Shown: piece by piece, positions 56,730-64,000 of the stretch
Layout of the letters: each line of letters opens with the position of its first letter
Position numbering within the stretch: position 1 is the stretch's first letter
Origin: Thelephora terrestris
Taxonomy: Eukaryota > Basidiomycota > Agaricomycetes > Thelephorales > Thelephoraceae
Assembly (NCBI GenBank): GCA_015956445.1
Contig: WIUZ02000004.1
Span: forward strand, 1,550,001-1,614,000
Reading direction: 5' to 3'
Length of the DNA stretch: 64,000 bases
Position numbers and translations under genes: made by a program
The notes under the pieces: generated by a model
What the model saw: the letters and a program-made list of their open reading frames with translations, nothing else
The model's database searches: none
What the model was told of the DNA's origin: nothing

Positions 56730-59700
56730 TCAAATATAGAACATGCTGTTCTTCAGGTTCTGGTGGATCCCGGACCCTTCTCCCCACTCTCTCTTAGCCT
56801 CTTCCAACATTTTTTGATCGATCTCCTTGCCTTTTCCTTTGCTTATGCCTTTTTTATCGTCCTTAGCAACGAAGTATCTGCTGAGGTAGCATCGACCACG
56901 CTCGCAAGCCAAGTCAGCGTAGTAGGCCGGGGGCACCAAACTAACTGCTTTCGTCGCACGAACGTACTGATAGCTGAAGTGATGGGTACCCTGCTGTATT
57001 ACGTCGGCGTTGAAGTGATTCTCGTCGTAAATGACGACGTAGTGGGTTGGCCGGACGTGTCCTTGAAGACCGGAATGGGCTTGAAGGTTGAAGTCGAATA
57101 AGAATGGAGACGAGAGGCCCCTGTCTTGGACCGTGCCAGGAAGGGTGTTCCCGTTGTTCGATTTTTGCTCAGCCGTCGTGGGGTAGAACCGACTGTGATG
57201 TCGCTTCCCGCAGATGACAATGGTGACCTTTGGTTCATACTTCGAGGTCCCCCCTATCTTCTTGAAAGAGTCGCGTATTTTCGGATCGAGCTCCTTTTTG
57301 AGTACATCGTTGTATTGGCCCTGTCGCTCGCATAAATAGATTGGCCAGTCTTAAATGTTCAGAGCTACTCACCTCGCTGACTCCATCTCGGTAGATGATC
57401 ACTCGCTTGGGAAGCACTTTAGTCGTTGCCTTATATGCTTGTAACCTCTCTATCATCATCTCCGTAAGGTCCTGGATCATCTAAAAGAGAAATTATGCGT
57501 GTTGTTGAAGCGGTGGGTCCGAGTTGCCTACCTCTTCCTTCCCCATCTGTGGCCTGAGACTAACCGGGAACTGAGCAAACGTATCGTCCACATTGGCAAC
57601 AACCGCGGCGACCGATGGCGTTCCAGGCATTGAAGTAGGGCTGGGATGGGTGACGTCCATGCCAACAACCATTGTGGGTGTCGTCTTGAGCCATCCTAGG
57701 GCACGGTCGTCGACCGTGTGGTTAACGCCACCGAGCTTCGTGTTGACCTTGAGAGCGACGTTCGAGAAGTACTGGTCTTGTTTGTTTTGATCCCTGAGAG
57801 CCTTGTCGAGTTGCATACAAACGGAGTGGACCCCGAGTTTGGTATCGCATAGGGTTTTAATCCCAGGGTAAATGAAATCATCTCTACGCGTAAGGAGGAA
57901 CAAGATCATCTTCGGAAGAGGCGTACCCAGCTTGTTGATAGCCTCCTCGATGTATTCGAGGGCTTTGCGTCGCCCGGGGTCTTGCCTGGGCTCTGGCAGC
58001 CGTTGGGTAGGGAGGATCTTTGGTGGGGTCGGAACCGCCATGCCGCAGGCTCTGAGTTTGTTCCCGAAGCCAACCGCCAGCTCTTGAACCTTCTGAGGAT
58101 CAATCGCACCACCATCAATGACACCAATGACACCCCAGCTGGGAAGCGAGGCAGGTCGTTTGAACTTGACAGAAACTATGTTCCAGCTCCCGGCGCTGAC
58201 ATTCACCCTCCCAGCACCATATGACAATTGCGGAGGTGGTAGCAAGCGAGTCGGGACAGGAATCATCTCCGATGCCACGCTGATGTTGAAGCCATCGAGG
58301 GGTCCATCTCGAAGTCCAAGGAGTCGCAAGCCATCATTGACGATGCTAGCCGCGTTCGTTGCCGGTGGGTTACATGCATACTGAATCATGTTTGCCGTTT
58401 CGCGTTCGTTTAAGCGGCCAAAATACGGCTGCTCGATGACTTGGCAGAGCTCCGCGGGAAAATAGGTAGGCCTCTTAGCAGTCCCCACGTTGATCACCGG
58501 AAGGTTTGGGTTAAGTCGTATTTTGTACTCTACAGAATGGTGAGATTACAGACACAGTATCACAGACAAGGCTTACCTTGAGAAAAGTAATTCGCAACTG
58601 AAGTCCTCTTCGGGTTGTATTTGGAACACTCAAAGTAAACATGACCTGGGCCCGGCGCCCCGAGGATTTCAGTCAACGTCCATGTTTTATTAGAGCCGGT
58701 GTGATTGGTGACGAGCTTGACCTTTCCAGGAAACTTCGAGGGCAATGCGCCTTGAGTGCTTTGCTGGAACCTGACTATCGCCTCCATGAGAGTACCGGAA
58801 ATGTAGAATGGCGTCATGCAGACATTGACATTGAGCACCACCCGTCCGAGGGAGGGGCGAGCGGAGGAGTAGAATCCCTTGAAGGCGGTAAACATTGGAC
58901 TGAGGCCATGGGTCTGGCGATCTTGCTCCGCGGGGAAAAAATAACGATTCTTGCCAGCTCGAATTGCCTCAGCGGACGCACGCTTCTGAATGATAAGGTT
59001 GAGGGCGGAAAAGAAGGGCTGGAAATCCGTATCTCTCTCCTTCAGATCGGCATCACAATATCTGGGAGTAAATTCAGGATGATGGTATAAAATGCAAGAC
59101 AAGACCTCTCACCTGGTAAGTCGGTCTGGTTCAAGTTTGTGCTTGAGGGTAAGTTCTACTTGAAACGGTTTCGCAGTCGAAGCCGGCGCTCCTTCGTCGG
59201 TGTGGTTGATTGTCAGTTCTAGGGGCTGCTCCAACTCGCGTGCCGACACCAAACGATCACTTTTGTCGTGAGCAATAAAGCGTACAAGAGGAGAGATCTT
59301 CGGGTGCCGTTCCAGCAGTTGGAAGACCCGTTCCTTGATCCATCTATTAGTATCCGGAGTTATCTTGACGGTATAATCATAGATTGGATCCTTAGGCAAG
59401 CGGATCGTGAAAAAATTGGCTCGCACAACGCCGGGTTGGCCCAGTGTCCCCCATCCAGGACCTTGAAAACCAAAGGGTGAGTATGCAAGCGTTTGCACCA
59501 AGTTGAGGAAACATACGAAGAGGTTTTACAGGCGAGTCATCTTGAGCAGCTTTGAATCTCGCGACCACCCTATCCTCCTCCTCCCTGAGCTGCGGAGGGT
59601 GAACAGCTGGGACATTTTCCTGCCAGATACCGGTGTTGCCCCTGCCACGTCCACCGCGGCCACCACGAAAGGTATCTCCACGGCCGCCCATCGGGCCTCC

Positions 59701-59862
59701 CCGACCTCGACCATCGCCGGTTGCAAAACCGCCGCCTCTCCCTCTCCCCCTATCTCCTCCTCTTCCACCCCCGCCTCTATTCCCGCCTCCGCCTCCGCCT
59801 TGATCATAACCTCCGGAGCTTCCCCTGGGGGGGCCGCCTCTACCTCTTCCTCGAGAACTCAT
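56730..59862 (-). CDS. AGO1: Argonaute (PAZ-PIWI) RNA-silencing nuclease
   Basis: Small-RNA-guided slicer of the RNA-interference pathway. Six exons: 59862-59517, 59461-59113, 59061-58577, 58529-57532, 57480-57373, 57320-56730; 958 aa. The first 75 residues are RGG/Gly-rich (MSSRGRGRGGPPRG and repeats), then the N domain (RPGWGTLGQPGVVRANFFTI), linker 1 (FYSSARPSLGRVVLNVNVCM), PAZ (GHVYFECSKYNPKRTSVANY, YFPAELCQVIEQPYFGRLNE), Mid (YPGIKTLCDTKLGVHSVCMQ) and PIWI. The catalytic tetrad looks complete: Asp in VVGMDVTHPSP, the Glu-finger region SLRPQMGKEEMIQDL, Asp in IIYRDGVSEGQY and His in RPTHYVVIYDEN; the exact Glu cannot be fixed without alignment. The C-terminus NLKNSMFYI is typical. A small Lys-rich insert (KKGISKGKGKEIDQK) lies before it. 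Confidence 0.95.
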
Positions 59863-60516
59863 AGGTGTGTGATGGTAGTTGTTGGTTGGAAGGAAAGAGA
59901 ACGAGTGGGAAGAGGGTGTGGCTGGTGTGGCTCCCGGGAGGCGATTAAGCTGAGTTTCAATAGGATCACGCGGGTATAGTAAGCGCTGGCGAAACGATAC
60001 GATTTTGGGGGAATTGCGATACATGTGTAAAGCTTCCGGGGTTATCGAGTGATCATCAATAACTCTATCTATCAAACTCCCGCGAGGATCGGAGGATTAG
60101 AGTCTCTCCGCAGCTCTTCGCACGCACATCGCCCCGTCCTCTCAAACGATTAAGCTGGCGAAGGGGGTGGGGCGGCAGTCCGGGGAATAGTTGACACTGG
60201 TGGGAGTCATATGGCCTCGAGTAGTCGAACTTGGTCAAGATATAGTGATTGGGGTAAGTGTACTGTCCCTACAGCCTCATGGGGGTCCAATGAAACTTAG
60301 GCTTAAGGCTTACAGGGTACTCGCAGTATCTGGTTAGTCAACTTCTTGCAAAATTTATAGTACACGTTGCACCCGTATCGCACATTGAATTAAAACACGA
60401 GGATCGATAAACGCCCTCGAGGAGGGAATACAACACTGATCCAAAAGAATGTTGGGTTCCTTGCGATGCATGGTGTTTGTCCAGGGTTGGTCAAGCCCGA
60501 GTCGGGACTCTTTCTT
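59863..60516. other. Intergenic region: Argonaute promoter and DUF92 3' UTR
   Basis: 654 bp between the DUF92 stop and the Argonaute start, both on the minus strand. An open frame reads upstream from the Argonaute start to about 60075 but shows no conserved sequence, so it is taken as leader. The rest (60080-60516) has no recognisable gene, repeat or RNA. Confidence 0.45.
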
Positions 60517-61625
60517 TCAGATAAATCGAGCTAGCAGATAGGAAGTAAGGATGGATGAAACTAGGTTGACCTACAAACGAACGTTCAGCTAGAATAACGG
60601 AGTCTCAATGAATTCACTTACCTCATTATTTGTCAAGATGTCCATTCCATTTATCACAATCGGTCGCTCCGCGGTAGCTGTACCAACCTCGTCAGGTATT
60701 ATGCGCTTCGTTTTGGGCGACTGGCGAGTTTGTTGTACAGTGGCCCCAAGGAATGAATCGACCTGGTAGCACGGTCGATGCTCATCAAGCCAGGCAAGAG
60801 ACAGAGAGAGAACGGTCCTACCAGAGATCCAATCCCACCCGCTGCAGCACCCCACAAGAGTAAAGGGACCAACTCGGTCACCCAATTACGTCTGCAGACG
60901 GCGTTTTCGATGGCGAGAGTTATAGCGAGGGTAAGACCCATGATAAACCCACCAGCCAGGGACGCGACGGTTCCGAGAATAGACAAGCCGCCGTTGGTGC
61001 CAGGGGGGACAGGTTTGAGTGTAGTGATCAATATCGGCGGTGACTTGGATAAAATGCCGAGCTCGGACGCCAAAGTATCTCCCAAACAGCAAGCAAAGTG
61101 GCTAGATGACGTCTATCAACCTCCCATCCGAACGCACGAGCCTTGAACATACCCAAGCGATGCTAAGAGCATGGCCCTGCTCAACCCTGATGTAACATGC
61201 GGGGACAGAGGACACCAATCGGTGGAGGAGTATGGCCTCCCTGGGACAACAAACAAGCTGGGTAATAATTGGGACGCCAAAGAATCCGGGACAAAAGCGG
61301 CGGACCAAAGGAGCGTTGCCAGCAGGGCGGAGAAGGAGTTGCAACAAACTTGCATTGCGCTTCTATATCCAGCTTCCTGGTGTCCCTCTTCCAACTTTTC
61401 CTTGCGACTTTTCCCGACCTTGGTCGCTCGCGAACCGACAAGGTAGAAGATGATGAGGGAAACACCGAATGACTTGAGGGGCGGAGACAACATGACCACC
61501 CCGGTGAAGAAGGCGGCGAGTGCACCGGAAGGAGATAGCGAGCGTTTACGCAATCCATGACCCGCAAGTAAAGTTGCGATGAGAGTTGGAACCAACGGAA
61601 TATCTGACACGTTGAAGGTCATCAT
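60517..61625 (-). CDS. DUF92 / TMEM19-family membrane protein
   Basis: Four exons (61625-61153, 61101-60822, 60762-60622, 60570-60517) give 315 aa. Polytopic protein of the TMEM19/DUF92 family, related to chloroplast phytyl-phosphate kinase VTE6; the fungal role is not known. Signatures: TLIATLLAGHGLRKRSLSPS, GALAAFFTGVVMLSPPLKSF, GVSLIIFYLVGSRATKVGKS, followed by RKEKLEEGHQEAGYRSAMQV, then CCLGDTLASELGILSKSPP, KPVPPGTNGGLSILGTVASL, AGGFIMGLTLAITLAIENAV and DSFLGATVQQTRQSP. The GDTLASELG and GTNGGLSxxG motifs are the family hallmark. The final exon (VNLVSSILTSYLLARFI) is a short terminal helix. The first Met pair at 61625/61622 was taken as start; the frame is open further upstream to 61793 without conserved content. 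Confidence 0.88.
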
Positions 61626-62213
61626 GGTCGAGGATGACCATCCGTGGGAGATACGGGTATACACTTCACCCGCGTACAGCCATGACCGCATGATGAGGAC
61701 CGAAAGTACTGAGCTATTGGATAGTTTCCAACGATTTACGCTCACATTCATTCCGTACGAATACGTGGGTGAGGCGAGGTCAGACAAGGACAATATCGTG
61801 ATCCATGCTCATCGTTACGCCGGCTACGCGTCTCAGACCGAAACACATTACCAGAAGTTGCTATTACGCGCTCAGGCCCGCGGCTTTATATCACTTTTTA
61901 ATAGTTATGTCTAGAGGACGGAAGGCCCAGCATAACTGTTCTTTTAAATTAGCGCATATATTGGCTGTTCGATGCTGATCTTGCGACTAGGATTGGTGTC
62001 TGATAGGATCGATGGTGGAAAGCACGCTGGAAATCGATTGGAGTAATGGCCGACAGACCGCCAAACAGTCTCAGAGGCCTCGCCGAATCCTCGAGGCCGC
62101 AGGACTCGACCTGGGTCGGGTGGTGATACATGCGCACGAATAAGTACTTGGACGATCAGCGAAACACCTCCATCCAGCCTCCATCCTCCCCGTCACCTTC
62201 ATCCTTCACCATC
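61626..62213. promoter_or_regulatory. Divergent promoter region (DUF92 / BTB gene)
   Basis: 588 bp between diverging start codons. An upstream in-frame ATG for the BTB gene lies at 62130. The strand ahead of the BTB start is pyrimidine-rich (catcctccccgtcaccttca). No RNA gene or repeat was seen. Confidence 0.45.
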
Positions 62214-63221
62214 ATGGCCGATGTCCTCAGCCCACCGTCATTCTTCTCGACATACCTCAAGTCTCCAAATCCACAACAGTCGAAGTTATTCGAACTAGCT
62301 GCTCTATCCGACAAGCCAGTTCCCTTTCAGCCACATGAGCGCCCTTCAATGGCGTCTGGCATCTTGCGACCGGGCTACACCAAAAACGGAGATGGACCTG
62401 ATCTCACCATGAACCAACCCACCCTTCAGCGTAATCGCAGGCATAGAGAGTACTACATCGATGGTGGCGACATAGTTTTCCTCGTGAGTTCCTTCATCGT
62501 CTGAGATTTCGAATCGCCTGGTTATTCACTGCCCCACGTGGGAACAGGTCGAGAATGTACTTTTCCGCGTGCATAGGTCAGTAACTCACAAACCCTCGAA
62601 GCCTTGACTAAAAGTGTGGCGGACGACAGTTATTTCTTCGAGCGCGAATCTCCTGTATTTCGGGAGCAATTCGCAGGGTTTGGCGCACGGGAGCGGCCTG
62701 GAGGTTCGGATGCGGACCCGTGCGCCCTCGATGGCGTGACTGTCGACGACTTTTCGCGTTTCCTCTGGGTATTTTATAACCCGTGAGTCTCTAATTTGTT
62801 GCCGCGAACATAAACTTACATGTCGTTCCCCAGGTACTACTCTATCTATGACGCACCAACCGAGGATTGGGCGGCCATCCTCGGTCTCGCTCATCACTGG
62901 AAATTCTCTGAGGTCAAGGCCCTTGCCATTCGTGAGATGGAAAAGCAAACCATCCCAGCCCTCACCAAGATCACCATCTATCACCGCTACGAGGTCAACC
63001 GAGATTTACTCTTTCAGTCTTATATGGACCTCTGTTTGAGAGAGGAGCCCCTCACAATCGCCGAAGCACAGGATCTCGGACTGGAGACATGGTTGACGAT
63101 CTCCACCGCACGCGAAGCAATAAGGCGAGGCGATGGAAGTGCATCCCCGACCGCCAACCGTTCCTCTAAAGAAGTGGAGCGCGTCATTGGTCAGGTTTTC
63201 CGCCTTGCCAATCTTGCCTGA
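62214..63221 (+). CDS. BTB/POZ domain protein
   Basis: Four exons (62214-62483, 62548-62576, 62630-62782, 62834-63221) give 270 aa. After a variable N-terminus of about 80 residues (SFFSTYLKSPNPQQSKLFEL), the BTB core begins HREYYIDGGDIVFLVENVLF and continues RVHSYFFERESPVFREQF and VDDFSRFLWVFYNPYYSIYD; the C-terminal helices read WAAILGLAHHWKFSEVKALA and REMEKQTIPALTKITIYHRY. This layout (single BTB, no MATH or Kelch) is a multi-copy family in Agaricomycetes. The third exon starts after GACGACAG, giving a 53-nt intron and VHSYFFERES. The last intron is phase 2 directly after FYNP, the same place as in the two MIF4G-like/BTB genes of this window. Partner and function unknown; Cul3 adaptor role is a family-based guess. 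Confidence 0.88.
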
Positions 63222-63479
63222 ACATTCCCCTCCTGCATTAAATTGTTCTCTTCCGTTGCTTGCCTTTTGTTTTCTATTATATGCTGTATTTCTTGTATCA
63301 ACCTTGCTAGTTGCACATATTGGAAGTAATAAATCTTGAGCGTTGAGCGCTGAAGTCTTGACCGTTTGGTATGTCTGGAAGGGTTATGAGGTAGGTGCCA
63401 GGGTGTTTGCATAAGATAAGGGTATAGATAAGCGAGAGCTAGCCTCGAGGCAACTATTCAACGACAAGCCATCTACACG

Positions 63480-64000
63480 TTAAGTCTTAAAGATGTCCTT
63501 CACAAAACGTTTGAAACGAGCCCTTCGACCGAGGCTCGAGGTCTCACTCTCGGGGACAGCGCTCGCGAAGGATGTCTCCTCAGAAGATTCCCGTTTTCGG
63601 AGGAAGGAGTTGAGAGACGCTGTGTATTTCCGCCCATGCAGTTTAGGTGGAGCGGGCAGCATGCCTTGTTCCATCGTGTGGGTAGACCTGCCGTCACTCG
63701 ATGTCCTCCTAGCGACGATAGTCCTCAGCAGTCGAGAGCTACTACTCCCAAGCGTAGGGGTCGCAGGTGGTGGCGGCGTTCCAGGCTGAGAAACCATCTC
63801 ATCCAACTCCAGCGGTATTCCATCCACCACTAGTATGCCCATGAGCCAGAACCGACATTCGCAAAAGAATCAGAGGGTAACTCACGTCTGACGCTTGAAA
63901 ACCGTTTCTCCCTCCCTAACACGCTTCCTCGACTAGAAAGACGGCTGGATGGCGGGGCGGTAAGCGATGTCGACGATGTCGAGGAACTAAACCTCGTTAA
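63480..64000 (-). CDS. Ser-rich protein of unknown function (C-terminal part, cut by window edge)
   Basis: Two exons are visible, 64000-63886 and 63829-63480, joined by GTGAGT/TACTAG in frame; more exons lie to the right. The product is Ser/Arg/Pro-rich and probably disordered: FSSSTSSTSLTAPPSSRLSS, then VDGIPLELDEMVSQPGTPPP, SSRLLRTIVARRTSSDGRST and a basic end RARFKRFVKDIFKT. No domain is recognisable. Many SP, TP and RxxS sites suggest kinase regulation, which is inference. The frame is open across both exons and the stop at 63480 is clear, but without the rest the identity stays open. Confidence 0.6.

Noticed and set aside
56985-57015. Possible 16-nt intron in Argonaute (GTACCC to TTCAG)
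   Set aside because: Far too short for a spliceosomal intron, and reading through keeps the frame (ADVIQQGTHHFSYQYVR).

Overview
The window is a gene-dense nuclear segment of a filamentous basidiomycete, most likely an Agaricomycete. The signs are: almost every gene is cut by many introns of about 46-70 nt; intergenic gaps are usually only 150-600 bp; and the gene set is fungal (Ste24, Atg22, Eos1, Ypp1/TTC7, a HAMP-repeat group III histidine kinase, a PARP-E2 fusion and a probable Clp1-like mating regulator). The species cannot be named from the sequence alone. All exon models below were built by hand from reading frames, splice sites and remembered family signatures. Models whose joints gave a continuous conserved protein are rated high.

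Layout, left to right. 0-5 kb: the 5' end of SEC61 (cut by the left edge) diverges from ATG7, followed by a Clp1-like gene. 5-20 kb: a large SAP-domain protein, a MIF4G-like/BTB protein, ATG22, STE24 and an 18-exon hybrid histidine kinase. 20-30 kb: a small unknown protein, a phospholipase D, a TMEM184/DUF300 membrane protein and a single-pass surface protein. 30-38 kb: a PARP+ubiquitin-E2 fusion gene, EOS1 and a second MIF4G-like/BTB gene in opposite orientation to the first. 38-51 kb: TOM70, DPH2, an F-box/WD40 gene, an intron-containing tRNA-Gly, a mitochondrial carrier with an extra N-terminal membrane segment, TFIIS, PRP46 and SUMO. 51-64 kb: a TTC7/Ypp1-like TPR protein, the 25 kDa cleavage factor Im subunit (NUDT21/CFIm25), Argonaute, a DUF92/TMEM19 protein, a third BTB gene and a Ser-rich gene cut by the right edge.

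There is no operon logic, but themes recur: membrane traffic, autophagy and protein import (SEC61, ATG7, ATG22, TOM70, PLD, Ypp1), ubiquitin-like modification (ATG7 as E1, SUMO, the PARP-E2 fusion, the F-box protein, BTB proteins as possible Cul3 adaptors), and RNA synthesis or processing (TFIIS, PRP46, CFIm25, Argonaute). Many neighbours are divergent pairs sharing 170-540 bp promoters. No mobile elements, CRISPR arrays or rRNA genes were seen. The most unusual items are the PARP-E2 fusion with a non-canonical catalytic triad, the MIF4G-like/BTB family with a conserved intron position, the carrier with a transmembrane N-terminal extension, and several micro-exons (8-20 nt).
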